From Clostridia bacterium (GTDB taxonomy: Bacteria; Bacillota; Clostridia; Lachnospirales; Lachnospiraceae): a stretch of DNA of 64,000 nt. The stretch's first letter is position 1. Each line of letters starts with the position of its first letter. Where the stretch lies: NCBI GenBank assembly GCA_910576325.1, contig CAJTIM010000016.1, forward strand, positions 38,192 through 102,191. Reading direction: 5' to 3'. Both the position numbers and the translations under genes were made by a program. Shown one piece after another: positions 52,764 to 60,933 of this stretch. A model generated the notes under the pieces. It saw nothing but the letters and a program-made list of their open reading frames with translations, had not been told where the DNA came from and made no database searches.

Positions 52764-53675
52764 ATGAAGCATTTTTATGTGATTACCAACAGCGAAAAGG
52801 ATGAGAAGCTTAAGACAACCAAATATATTTATGATTATCTGATCGGGCATGGGCGAAGCTGTACCGTTCGGGAATATCAGAAGCCGGACAAAGAGCGCGG
52901 CAGCAAAAAGCCGGAGACGGGAGCATATTCCGCCCGCAAGAATGTGCCTGTGGGATACACGGATGCGGATTGGATTCCGAAGGAGACGGAGTGTATTCTT
53001 GTGCTTGGAGGAGACGGGACGCTTATTCAGGCGGCCAGGGATACGGTGGATCGGAGAATCCCGCTTCTCGGCATTAATATGGGGAAGCTTGGATATCTGG
53101 CGGAGATTGAGCGCTCCGGGATTGCGGACGCGCTGGATAAGCTGATGGCCGACGCCTATACTCTGGAGCCGAGGATGATGCTGGAAGGGACGGTCTGCAA
53201 AAAGGAAGGGGAGGGCGTTCACAATCTGGCATTGAACGATATTGTGGTAAACCGCGGGGGCGCTCTCCGCGTGATTGATTATGAGATTTATGTAAACGGG
53301 GAGTTTTTAAACCGCTATGCCGCAGACGGGATCATTGTGTCCACGCCTACCGGCTCCACGGGCTACAGCCTGTCGGCGGGGGGACCGATTGTATCTCCGA
53401 TGGCGTCTATGATTGTGGTAACGCCTATCTGTCCCCATACCCTGACGGCAAGGAGCATTGTGCTGTCCGGGGAGGATCGGGTGACGATACGCCTTGGCTC
53501 CGGAAGAAGGGCGGACAGGGAGGAGGCGTTTGCTACCTTTGACGGAGAAGTGTCGGTGCCTATGGCTACCGGTGATTATGTGGAGATCCGCAAGTCGGAA
53601 AAAGCGGCGGATATATTGAAAATCAGTAAGGTCAGCTTTTTGGAAGTTCTGCGCAGCAAAATGCGGGAGAATTGA
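52764..53675 (+). CDS. nadK: NAD kinase
   Basis: This 303-residue kinase phosphorylates NAD to NADP. Signature motifs: LVLGGDGTLIQAARD (GGDG), LGINMGKLGYLAEIE, NDIVVNRGGALRVIDYEIYVN and DGIIVSTPTGSTGYSLSAGGPIV. A Lys/Arg-rich insert after residue 35 precedes the core. It sits between tlyA and argR, as in related genomes. Confidence 0.95.
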   Translation: MKHFYVITNSEKDEKLKTTKYIYDYLIGHGRSCTVREYQKPDKERGSKKPETGAYSARKNVPVGYTDADWIPKETECILVLGGDGTLIQAARDTVDRRIPLLGINMGKLGYLAEIERSGIADALDKLMADAYTLEPRMMLEGTVCKKEGEGVHNLALNDIVVNRGGALRVIDYEIYVNGEFLNRYAADGIIVSTPTGSTGYSLSAGGPIVSPMASMIVVTPICPHTLTARSIVLSGEDRVTIRLGSGRRADREEAFATFDGEVSVPMATGDYVEIRKSEKAADILKISKVSFLEVLRSKMREN

Positions 53676-53733
53676 GATTACGGAACTGGAAGCAGTATTA
53701 TCGATGATACGGAACTGGAATGGAGGACGGAAC
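53676..53733 (+). repeat. Two compact element A tails between nadK and argR
   Basis: GGAACTGGAAGC (53682-53693), then the imperfect palindrome GTATTATC-GATGATAC (53695-53710), then GGAACTGGAATG (53711-53722) running into GGAGG of argR. This is a minimal stem-plus-tail form of the family A repeat. Confidence 0.75.
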
Positions 53734-54183
53734 ATGAAGCGCGAGCGGCATGCAAAAATAATTGAATTGATTGGCCAGTACGCCATAGAGACTCAGGAGG
53801 AATTGGCGGATAAGCTGAATGAGGCCGGCTTTCGGGTGACGCAGGCCACAGTATCCAGGGATATCCGGGAGCTGAAGCTTACGAAGATGACCATAGGCGG
53901 CACACAGCGCTATGTGGTAATTCAGGAGCACAGCCGCCATATGGGGGAAAAGTACATAGGAATCCTGCGGGAAGGCTTCTTGTCTATGGATATGGCGCAG
54001 AATATTCTGGTGATCAAGACGGTAGCGGGTATGGCTATGGCGGTAGGCGCGGCGCTGGACGCTCTGCACTGGCAGGAGATTGTAGGCTGTATCGCGGGAG
54101 ACGACACGGTGTTCTGCGCGGTCCGCACGGTGGAGGACACTCCGCTTTTGATGGATAAGCTGAGAAAAATGATGCGGGAGTAA
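53734..54183 (+). CDS. argR: Arginine repressor ArgR/AhrC
   Basis: This 149-residue regulator has an N-terminal winged helix (KRERHAKIIELIGQYAIETQEELADKLNEAGFRVTQATVSRDIRELKL) and a C-terminal arginine-binding hexamerisation domain (GAALDALHWQEIVGCIAGDDTVFCAVRTVED). It senses arginine and controls arginine metabolism; no arg genes are near. ATG 53734 follows GGAGG. The in-frame extension to 53704 would translate the A-type tail. Confidence 0.94.
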   Translation: MKRERHAKIIELIGQYAIETQEELADKLNEAGFRVTQATVSRDIRELKLTKMTIGGTQRYVVIQEHSRHMGEKYIGILREGFLSMDMAQNILVIKTVAGMAMAVGAALDALHWQEIVGCIAGDDTVFCAVRTVEDTPLLMDKLRKMMRE

Positions 54184-54205
54184 AATTAAACCAACAGGGG
54201 AGATT

Positions 54206-55894
54206 ATGTTAACTTACTTACACGTAAAAAATCTGGCACTGATTGAGGAAGCGGAGATTGATTTCTCCGAAGGGCTTAATATTTTAACAGGAGAAACGGG
54301 CGCGGGAAAGTCCATTGTCATCGGCTCCGTAAGTCTGGCCTTAGGAGGCAAGCTGTCCCGTGATATGCTGCGTGAGGGAGCGGATTACGGACTGGTGGAG
54401 CTTGTTTTTCAGGTTGTGCGGGAGAGCCAGCGGAAGCGGCTTTTGGATCTGGGCGTGATTCCCGAGGAAGATCAGGTTATTATTTCCAGAAAAATTCTTG
54501 ATAAACGGAGCATGAATAAGATAAACGGCGAGACGGTTTCCTTAAGCCAGTTAAAGGAGGCGGCTTCCGTTTTGATTGATATTCACGGGCAGCACGAGCA
54601 TCAGTCCCTTCTTCAGAAGAAGAAGCATCTGGAGATATTGGATGAATTTTCCAAGGAAGAGCTTGGGCCTGTGAAGGAGGCGCTTTTTGAAGCCTACCGC
54701 CGCTTTCAGGATCTTACAAAGAAGCAGAAGGAGGCGGAGCTTGACGAGGAAAGCCGTCTGCGGGAGATTTCCCTTCTGGAGTTTCAGCTGAATGAGATTG
54801 AGCAGGCAGGTATTGAGCCTGGAGAGGACGAAGAGCTGGAGCAGCAGTACCGGCGGATGACCCACGGAAAGAAAATACTGGAGGCGGCAGGAGCGGCTTA
54901 CTCCATGACGGGCTATGAGGAGCCGCAGGCGGCCGGCGGCGTTATCGGCCATGCCCTGCGGGAGCTTCAAAGCGTGGCGGCCTATGACGAGGAGCTTTCT
55001 CCCCTTTTGGAGCAGCTTACGGATGTGGACGCTCTTTTGAATGATTTTAACCGGGATATGGCGGAATATCTGACCTCTCTGGAATTTTCCGAGGAGACCT
55101 TTTTTCAGACGGAGGAGCGGCTGAATACCCTCAACCAGCTAAAGGCAAAATACGGAAGGACCCTGGAGCAGGTTCTTGCATGGCAGGAGAAGAGCCGGGA
55201 GCGTCTGGAGCATCTTTTGGATTATGACGGATATCTGCAAAAGCTTCGGGAAGATCTTGCCGCCGCGGAGGAAGAACTGTCCAGGCTTTGTGATCGGGCA
55301 TCGAAGATCCGCAAAAAAGGCGCAAAGAAGCTTTGCGGTGAGATTCGCGATCACCTGGTGGATCTGAATTTCCTGGATGTAAAGTTTGAGCTGCACTTTG
55401 AAACATTGGAGGGATATACGTCTCTCGGGAAAGATGATGTGGAATTTTTAATTTCCGTGAATCCGGGGGAACCGCTGCGCCCGCTGATGAAGATTGCATC
55501 CGGCGGCGAGCTGTCCCGGATTATGCTGGCCATCAAGACGGTGCTGGCGGATAAGGACGATATTGACGCGGTGATCTTTGACGAGATTGACGTGGGAATC
55601 AGCGGCCGGACGGCCCAGCGCGTTTCGGAAAAAATGATGCTGATCGGAAAGACGCGGCAGGTCATCTGCATCACCCATCTGGCCCAGATAGCGGCGATGG
55701 CCGACAGTCATTACCGCATTGAAAAAATGGTAAATAATGGGGAAACAAGAACCCGTATAAGAAAGCTGAAGCAGACGGAGGAGATTGAAGAGCTTGCCCG
55801 CATTCTGGGCGGCGCGGAGATTACGGATGCCGTGATGAAAAATGCAGAGGAAATGAAGCATCTTGCAGACGCAAAAAAATCGGAAAAAAAGTAA
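54206..55894 (+). CDS. recN: DNA repair protein RecN
   Basis: This 562-residue SMC-like ATPase acts in double-strand break repair. Walker A GETGAGKSIVIGSVSL near residue 31, a central coiled coil (about 150-370), signature SGGELSRIMLAIK and Walker B region AVIFDEIDVGISGRTAQRV near the C-terminus. It follows argR by 22 bases, the normal argR-recN arrangement. Confidence 0.96.
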   Translation: MLTYLHVKNLALIEEAEIDFSEGLNILTGETGAGKSIVIGSVSLALGGKLSRDMLREGADYGLVELVFQVVRESQRKRLLDLGVIPEEDQVIISRKILDKRSMNKINGETVSLSQLKEAASVLIDIHGQHEHQSLLQKKKHLEILDEFSKEELGPVKEALFEAYRRFQDLTKKQKEAELDEESRLREISLLEFQLNEIEQAGIEPGEDEELEQQYRRMTHGKKILEAAGAAYSMTGYEEPQAAGGVIGHALRELQSVAAYDEELSPLLEQLTDVDALLNDFNRDMAEYLTSLEFSEETFFQTEERLNTLNQLKAKYGRTLEQVLAWQEKSRERLEHLLDYDGYLQKLREDLAAAEEELSRLCDRASKIRKKGAKKLCGEIRDHLVDLNFLDVKFELHFETLEGYTSLGKDDVEFLISVNPGEPLRPLMKIASGGELSRIMLAIKTVLADKDDIDAVIFDEIDVGISGRTAQRVSEKMMLIGKTRQVICITHLAQIAAMADSHYRIEKMVNNGETRTRIRKLKQTEEIEELARILGGAEITDAVMKNAEEMKHLADAKKSEKK

Positions 55895-55946
55895 GCGGGA
55901 TTACATTTTGGAAACAATATACTAGTCTAGGGAGCTTAAGATTTCA

Positions 55947-55953
55947 CATACTA
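55947..55953 (+). promoter_or_regulatory. Possible sporulation-type -10 element upstream of spoIVB
   Basis: CATACTA matches the sigma-G/sigma-F -10 consensus, which would suit spoIVB. No good matching -35 box is seen at 15-18 bases upstream, and a hairpin (55993-56020) lies between it and the gene, so the assignment is weak. Confidence 0.3.
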
Positions 55954-55992
55954 GTACAGCGTTCGATTCTATATTGAAACGCCATACAAAAG

Positions 55993-56020
55993 AAGGATGC
56001 GGGAAAACCGCGTCCTTTTT
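55993..56020 (+). terminator. Terminator after recN
   Basis: AAGGATGCGG (55993-56002), GAAAA loop, CCGCGTCCTT with a T run to 56020. It lies 26 bases before the spoIVB start codon and so may also attenuate any transcript entering spoIVB. Confidence 0.8.
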
Positions 56021-56046
56021 ACGATTTAAGAAGAGGATGTGAAATC

Positions 56047-57267
56047 ATGGATGAAAGAGGATATCGGCGCTGTCTGATTGGGATTCTGATGATTGCCCTG
56101 GCAGGGCTTGGATTTCTGGGCGTTGGGGAACTGCGGGACACAATCCCTGATTCCTATACCCAGACAGAGGGAGAGCCGGCTCCTGCTTATTCCGGTTATT
56201 TTATAACGGAGGAAATAAAACCGGGGCTTGCGGAAGCTTCGGCCAATGCGTATGCCCCGGAAAGCTATATCATTGAATATAAGCTTTTGGGGATGATTCC
56301 GTTAAAGGAAGCACAGGTGGAGGTTATAAAACCAGCCTATGTGATTCCGGGCGGAATCCCCATCGGCATTTATATGGAAACGGAAGGGATTCTCATCATC
56401 GGAACAGGAGAGGTGACCGGCATGGACGGGCTGACTTATGAGCCTGCTTACCGGATTGTCCAGCGGGGAGATTATCTGAAAGCGATTAACGGAACGGCCG
56501 TTTCCGACAAGGAAGAGCTGATTGAGGCGGTGAACGCACAGGGCGGCGAGGATGTGATTCTCGATCTGGAGCGGGACGGGGAACCATTGCAGGTAAAAAT
56601 AGAAGCGGTTCGCACGGGACAGGAGGAATATAAGCTCGGCATCTGGGTGCGGGACAATACCCAGGGAATCGGAACCCTTACCTTTCTTACAAAGGGCGGC
56701 AGCTTCGGGGCATTGGGCCACGGAGTAAACGATGTGGATACGGGAGGACTTCTCAAAATATCTCAGGGCGCCCTTTATGACACGAATATCATTGATATCA
56801 AAAAGGGAGAGAAGGGCACGCCGGGGGAGCTTTCCGGCCTGATACGCTACCGGCAGGAGCTGATCTGCGGAGAGCTGACGGATAATACGCCTGTGGGAAT
56901 CTTCGGAAACGGTGAGGACAGGCTTTATGAAAAGGTGGAAGCGGAGCCGCTTCAAATCGGCTACAAGCAGGAGATTGAGCTGGGGGAGGCTTTTGTCCGA
57001 AGCTCTGTCAGCGGCGAGGTGAAGGACTATCGGGTGGAAATCCTGGAGATACATGGTAAGGATGAGGATATGAACAAGGGAATTATTTTAAAGGTGACAG
57101 ATCCGGAGCTTCTTGATCTTACCGGGGGTATTGTGCAGGGGATGAGCGGAAGTCCAATTATCCAAAACGGGAAGCTGGTGGGGGCCGTTACCCACGTATT
57201 TGTACAGGATTCCACAAAAGGCTTTGGAGTTTTTATTGAGAATATGCTGGAACATGTAAATCTTTAG
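56047..57267 (+). CDS. spoIVB: SpoIVB peptidase, sporulation signalling serine protease
   Basis: This 406-residue protein has an N-terminal membrane anchor (about residues 9-26), a PDZ domain (about 105-185: IGTGEVTGMDGLTYEPAYRIVQRGDYLKAINGTAV) and an S55 serine peptidase domain with the catalytic His in GALGHGVNDVD and Ser in GMSGSPIIQNGKLVGAVTHV. In sporulation it is made in the forespore and triggers pro-sigma-K processing in the mother cell. Its place just before spo0A is a hallmark of endospore formers. Confidence 0.95.
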   Translation: MDERGYRRCLIGILMIALAGLGFLGVGELRDTIPDSYTQTEGEPAPAYSGYFITEEIKPGLAEASANAYAPESYIIEYKLLGMIPLKEAQVEVIKPAYVIPGGIPIGIYMETEGILIIGTGEVTGMDGLTYEPAYRIVQRGDYLKAINGTAVSDKEELIEAVNAQGGEDVILDLERDGEPLQVKIEAVRTGQEEYKLGIWVRDNTQGIGTLTFLTKGGSFGALGHGVNDVDTGGLLKISQGALYDTNIIDIKKGEKGTPGELSGLIRYRQELICGELTDNTPVGIFGNGEDRLYEKVEAEPLQIGYKQEIELGEAFVRSSVSGEVKDYRVEILEIHGKDEDMNKGIILKVTDPELLDLTGGIVQGMSGSPIIQNGKLVGAVTHVFVQDSTKGFGVFIENMLEHVNL

Positions 57268-57320
57268 AGAATTACGTCGAAAGCTGTTATTCGCTGTCTG
57301 AAAAAGGAGGTAGAAAGGAA

Positions 57321-57350
57321 TTGCTTCCTGTCAGGTTCTCTGTCTATAAT
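57321..57350 (+). promoter_or_regulatory. Possible vegetative promoter of spo0A
   Basis: TTGCTT (57321-57326), 18-base spacer, TATAAT (57345-57350), about 100 bases before spo0A. The sequence TACGTCGAAAG near 57276 loosely resembles a 0A box (TTTGTCGAA) and could allow autoregulation. It overlaps the small ORF at 57321, so the two calls compete. Confidence 0.35.
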
Positions 57351-57419
57351 GAGGATGTTGTTAGGAAACATCTGGTAAAACAGACAAAAGCCGTTGGCAT
57401 GATACGGATTTTGGATTGA
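57321..57419 (+). CDS. Possible 32-residue leader ORF upstream of spo0A
   Basis: A TTG-initiated frame of 32 codons and a stop, preceded by AAGGAGG (57304-57310) at 10 bases. This near-perfect ribosome binding site has no other start codon to serve. The product, [20 protein letters not shown] then 12 more residues, is basic and resembles nothing I know. It ends 29 bases before spo0A. It may be a regulatory leader peptide or a chance frame. Confidence 0.35.
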   Translation: MLPVRFSVYNEDVVRKHLVKQTKAVGMIRILD

Positions 57420-57448
57420 AAATGATTGCTAGAGGATGGAGGACAGAT

Positions 57449-58255
57449 ATGGAAAAGCTACAGGTTGCAATTGCAGATGATAATGAACGAATCGTAGAGC
57501 TTTTGGGGACCATGATACGCAGCGAAAGCGGAATGGAGATTGTAGGGACAGCGGGAAACGGTGAGGATGCGGTGGACATGATACGCAAAAGCCAGCCTGA
57601 CGTAGTGCTTCTGGATTTGATTATGCCGAAAATGGACGGGCTGGGCGTGATGGAAAAGCTGAAAGAGGATAAGAACATCAAAAAGCAGCCTGCCTTTATT
57701 GTGCTGTCGGCCATTGGCCAGGAAGATGTGACGGAGGACGCCTTTGCTCTGGGAGCCAATTATTATATGATGAAGCCCTTTAACAATGAGCTGCTTCTGG
57801 GAAGGCTTCGAAGCATCCGCAGCCGGGGCGAACGCATTTTAAATCCTATAAAAAGGGTGGAAGCGGTAGAGCGCAAGCGGGACTCTTATGAGGAGCGGGA
57901 TCTGGAGACGGATGTGACCAATATGATTCATGAGATTGGAGTGCCGGCTCATATCAAGGGCTATCAATATCTGAGGGATGCGATTATGATGACCGTGGAG
58001 GACATGGACATGCTCAGTTCTATTACGAAGGTGCTGTATCCCACCATTGCCAAGAACCATCAGACCACGCCGAGCCGTGTGGAGCGGGCCATACGCCATG
58101 CCATTGAAGTAGCCTGGAGCCGGGGAAAGATGGATACCATAGACGAGCTGTTCGGGTATACGGTGAGCACGGGAAAGGGGAAGCCTACCAATTCGGAGTT
58201 TATCGCATTGATTTCGGATCGGATACGGCTGGAGTATAAGGCAAAGGTGTCATAA
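57449..58255 (+). CDS. spo0A: Sporulation master regulator Spo0A
   Basis: This 268-residue response regulator has a receiver domain ([12 protein letters not shown] acidic pocket, [14 protein letters not shown] phospho-Asp, [20 protein letters not shown] with the conserved Lys) and the characteristic Spo0A DNA-binding domain ([24 protein letters not shown]..., [18 protein letters not shown]). Phosphorylated Spo0A starts sporulation. ATG 57449 follows GGAGG by 6 bases. Together with spoIVB it shows the organism belongs to a spore-forming lineage. Confidence 0.97.
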   Translation: MEKLQVAIADDNERIVELLGTMIRSESGMEIVGTAGNGEDAVDMIRKSQPDVVLLDLIMPKMDGLGVMEKLKEDKNIKKQPAFIVLSAIGQEDVTEDAFALGANYYMMKPFNNELLLGRLRSIRSRGERILNPIKRVEAVERKRDSYEERDLETDVTNMIHEIGVPAHIKGYQYLRDAIMMTVEDMDMLSSITKVLYPTIAKNHQTTPSRVERAIRHAIEVAWSRGKMDTIDELFGYTVSTGKGKPTNSEFIALISDRIRLEYKAKVS

Positions 58256-58301
58256 GACTGACCTTAGAAAGCATTATTTGTACATTTTGCAAAAGTTTCC
58301 C

Positions 58302-58330
58302 TTTCAAATACTTCCTATATGAGGTATAAT
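58302..58330 (+). promoter_or_regulatory. Promoter of glgA
   Basis: TTTCAA (58302-58307), 17-base spacer, TATAAT (58325-58330). Good -10, weak -35. Confidence 0.5.
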
Positions 58331-58385
58331 GATTATAAAATATCACAAATACCCATCTACATATGGGAAATAGGGAGGAAATGCG

Positions 58386-59828
58386 GTGAAAAAGATATTA
58401 TTTATTGCTTCCGAAGCAGTACCCTTTATTAAGACCGGAGGTTTGGCAGACGTAGTTGGATCTTTGCCCAAGTATTTTGACAAGGAATATTTCGATATTC
58501 GCGTGATGGTTCCCAAGTATCTGTGCATTAAGCAGGAGTGGCGGGACAAGATGCAGTATGTGACACATTTCTACATGAATCTTGCATGGCGGAGCCAGTA
58601 TGTGGGGATTCTGGAGCTGGAATATGAAGGAATCAAGTTCTACTTCGTTGACAATGAATATTATTTTGCAGGCGCAAAGCCCTACGGAAATATTTATGAG
58701 GATATTGAGAAGTTTGCGTTCTTCTCCAAGGCGGCAATTTCCGCTCTGCCTTCTCTTGATTTCCGGCCGGATATCATTCACTGCCATGACTGGCAGACCG
58801 GACTTGTGCCCGTATTTTTAAATGATTCCTTTCAGAACAATCCGTTTTTCCAGGGAATCAAGACCATTATGACCATTCACAACCTGAAGTTCCAGGGCGT
58901 ATGGGATATGAAGACCGTGCGGGATATCACGGGGCTTTCCATTTCCTACTTTGCGCCGGATAAGCTGGAAGCCTACGGGGATGCCAACTACTTAAAGGGC
59001 GGCATCGTCTATTCGGATGCGGTGACGACCGTAAGCGAGACTTATGCGGAGGAGATTAAGATGCCCTACTACGGCGAGCATCTGGACGGCCTTATGAATG
59101 CAAGAGCCAATTCCCTTCGTGGCATTGTAAATGGCATCGACTATAATGAATACAATCCGGAGACGGATAAGTTCCTGGCTAAGAATTACAATGCCGTGAA
59201 CTTCCGCAAGGAAAAGGTGAAAAATAAGACGGCTCTCCAGGCGGAGCTTGGTCTGGAAGTAGATCCCAAGAAGATGATGATCGGCGTGGTTTCCCGTCTG
59301 ACGGATCAGAAGGGCTTTGATCTGATTGCCTATGTGATGGATGAGCTGTGCCAGGATGAGATTCAGCTTGTGGTTCTCGGAACGGGCGAGGAGCGGTATG
59401 AGAATATGTTCCGCCACTTTGCATGGAAGTACCAGGGCAAAGTATCGGCCAATATCTTCTACTCCGAGGCCATGTCCCACAAGATATACGGCTCCTGCGA
59501 CGCCTTCCTGATGCCCTCTCAGTTTGAGCCGTGCGGCTTAAGCCAGCTTATGAGCCTGCGCTACGGCACGGTGCCCATTGTCCGTGAGACGGGCGGGCTT
59601 AAGGATACGGTGGAGCCGTACAATGAGTATGAGAGCACCGGAACAGGCTTTAGCTTCCTCAATTACAATGCTCATGAGATGCTTCATACTATTCGCTATG
59701 CGGAGAGTATCTATTATGACAAGAAGCGTGAGTGGAATAAGATTGTGGACCGGGCTATGGCGGTTGACTTCTCCTGGGGCGCTTCTGCTAAAAAATATGA
59801 AGAATTGTACAACTGGTTAGCCGGTTGA
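58386..59828 (+). CDS. glgA: Glycogen synthase (ADP-glucose type)
   Basis: This 480-residue GT5 glycosyltransferase adds glucose from ADP-glucose to glycogen. Signatures: EAVPFIKTGGLADVVGSLPKY (ADP-glucose-binding KTGGL), CHDWQTGLVPVFL, MTIHNLKFQGVWD, VSRLTDQKGFDLIAYV and the C-terminal PSQFEPCGLSQLMSLRYGTVPIVRETGGL. The GTG start follows GGGAGG. glgBCD genes are not adjacent; the GH13-type pseudoenzyme at 14.8 kb is the only other glycogen-related gene in the window. Confidence 0.96.
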   Translation: MKKILFIASEAVPFIKTGGLADVVGSLPKYFDKEYFDIRVMVPKYLCIKQEWRDKMQYVTHFYMNLAWRSQYVGILELEYEGIKFYFVDNEYYFAGAKPYGNIYEDIEKFAFFSKAAISALPSLDFRPDIIHCHDWQTGLVPVFLNDSFQNNPFFQGIKTIMTIHNLKFQGVWDMKTVRDITGLSISYFAPDKLEAYGDANYLKGGIVYSDAVTTVSETYAEEIKMPYYGEHLDGLMNARANSLRGIVNGIDYNEYNPETDKFLAKNYNAVNFRKEKVKNKTALQAELGLEVDPKKMMIGVVSRLTDQKGFDLIAYVMDELCQDEIQLVVLGTGEERYENMFRHFAWKYQGKVSANIFYSEAMSHKIYGSCDAFLMPSQFEPCGLSQLMSLRYGTVPIVRETGGLKDTVEPYNEYESTGTGFSFLNYNAHEMLHTIRYAESIYYDKKREWNKIVDRAMAVDFSWGASAKKYEELYNWLAG

Positions 59829-59855
59829 TTTGGAAAAAAATGGTTGGATTTGTGA

Positions 59856-59890
59856 GTTTGCCTGCCCGCATGGGCAGGCAAACTTTGTCT
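59856..59890 (+). terminator. Terminator of glgA
   Basis: GTTTGCCTGCCC (59856-59867), loop GCAT, GGGCAGGCAAAC (59872-59883): a perfect 12-bp stem followed by TTTGT. Confidence 0.88.
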
Positions 59891-59974
59891 GCGGCAAAGC
59901 CGTATAAAAATACCTTCTGTTCGGGATACTGTTAGTAACTGTTCGGAATTGATTTGAACAGGGAGCTTTATATG

Positions 59975-60080
59975 GCAGAATCCCATATAGTACTCAGATG
60001 GATTTACGGATACAAGTATTTAGCGCTTGGAAATTTATCTCTGTAATGAGTACTGTGTGAGATACTGCGGAACTGAAATA
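59975..60080 (+). repeat. Hairpin element A fused to element B copy 3
   Basis: Outer arms 59975-59995 and 60048-60068 pair at 19 of 21 positions. They enclose GATGGATTTACGGATACAAG...TTGGAAATTTATC (inner hairpin) and are followed at once by GGAACTGAAATAG, which is the start of element B. The stem sequence is unrelated to other A copies. Confidence 0.8.
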
Positions 60081-60259
60081 GTCCGGCTAAGAAAAGTTAA
60101 GTAATTTTGCGAAATATTTTTTTGCCGGCAGGTAAAGCTGCAAAGGCGTACGAGAGGAACTTTTATGAGCGTCCTTTCGAATAAAAGTTCCTCTCATTAC
60201 AGGTGTGCCGAAGCGACTTTACCCTTTAGTGCCGTCGCGCAGCGACTTAAAATAGGAGG
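60061..60259 (+). repeat. Repeat element B, copy 3
   Basis: After the A tail comes TCCGGCTAAGAAAAG and a nested hairpin with GGTAAAG (60131-60137) / CTTTACC (60217-60223) outside. Inside is the perfect hairpin GAGAGGAACTTTTAT (60152-60166) / ATAAAAGTTCCTCTC (60181-60195). Then come GTCGCGCAGCGAC, TTAAAATAGGAGG and the start codon of the 62-residue gene. Confidence 0.88.
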
Positions 60260-60268
60260 TATTTATTT

Positions 60269-60457
60269 ATGAAGTCAGAATTATCTGAATTGGATGTACA
60301 GAACCTTCGTCATCTTATCGGAGGCTACGACACCACCCACTGTAAAATGAACGACTACGCAAACAATGCCACGGATCAGCAGGTAAAGCAGTTTTTCCAG
60401 AAGGCGGCTCAGTCAGCCAAGGAAAATAAGCAGCAGCTGATGCAGTTTTTAGGTTAG
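60269..60457 (+). CDS. Small helical protein next to CotF-like gene, 62 residues
   Basis: A short, soluble, helical protein rich in Gln, Asn and Lys (SELDVQNLRHLIGGYDTTHCKMNDYANNATDQQVKQFF). Its pattern and spacing resemble the small companion genes of CotF-like spore coat proteins; this family link is tentative. It is 12 bases upstream of the CotF-like gene and has a strong AGGAGG site delivered by element B. Confidence 0.65.
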   Translation: MKSELSELDVQNLRHLIGGYDTTHCKMNDYANNATDQQVKQFFQKAAQSAKENKQQLMQFLG

Positions 60458-60469
60458 GAGGGTGTCGAG

Positions 60470-60724
60470 ATGAATGAGAAGACGATGGTAGCGGATACCC
60501 TGGTTGGTATCAACGGAGAGTTAAAGATGTTCGGTGAAATGATTCCTCAGACTGAGGAACCCCGCCTTAAGCAGACTTTAAAGGATCTGCGGAACAAGTG
60601 CGAGATGTCCCAGGAGGAGTTGTATCAGATCGCTCGTGCAAAGCAGTACTATGTACCGGCTTCCAAGGCTACGGAGGAAGAAGTGCAGCATGTAAAGTCT
60701 CTGTTTACGCAGAGTGTGATGTAA
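60470..60724 (+). CDS. CotF-like spore coat protein
   Basis: This 84-residue protein has the CotF-type pattern MVADTLVGINGELKMFGEMI, then a helical repeat TEEPRLKQTLKDLRNKCEMSQEELYQIA and RAKQYYVPASKATEEEV. CotF-family proteins are ferritin-like and are found in or near the spore coat. Co-transcribed with the upstream 62-residue gene; the rpsB terminator/promoter region follows. Confidence 0.75.
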   Translation: MNEKTMVADTLVGINGELKMFGEMIPQTEEPRLKQTLKDLRNKCEMSQEELYQIARAKQYYVPASKATEEEVQHVKSLFTQSVM

Positions 60725-60780
60725 GCAGAAAAGCGGAATTTTAATATTTCAAAAGCGGAATTTACAGCGGAATTTACAGG

Positions 60781-60806
60781 AAAAAGGGCTTGCAAAAGCC
60801 CTTTTT
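60781..60806 (+). terminator. Terminator of the coat-type genes
   Basis: AAAAAGGGCTT (60781-60791), loop, AAGCCCTTTTT (60796-60806). Just before it, GCGGAATTTACA occurs in tandem (60756-60779). The hairpin overlaps the -35 box of the rpsB promoter. Confidence 0.85.
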
Positions 60807-60818
60807 CCATGCTATACT
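60790..60818 (+). promoter_or_regulatory. Promoter of rpsB-tsf
   Basis: TTGCAA (60790-60795), 17-base spacer, TATACT (60813-60818). The -35 box is inside the preceding terminator hairpin. The leader of about 110 nt (60825-60933) contains no element I can name, although S2 leaders in other bacteria are autoregulatory. Confidence 0.6.
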
Positions 60819-60933
60819 TTTTAAGCTAGTGAAAAATCACGCGGTCCTTGCCAAGAACGGTGCCAGAGCACAGTGTTTTGGTCTTTGCGGCAGACAGGGC
60901 TTGCGGAAGAACAACCAAATGGAGGTAAGAAAC

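Larger units (their letters stand above)
59829..60268 (+). other. 440-base leader region between glgA and the small coat-type gene
   Basis: Holds the glgA terminator (59856-59890), a complete element A (59975-60080) and element B copy 3 (60061-60259), ending in AGGAGG. The 80 or so bases between terminator and element A show nothing recognisable. Confidence 0.75.
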
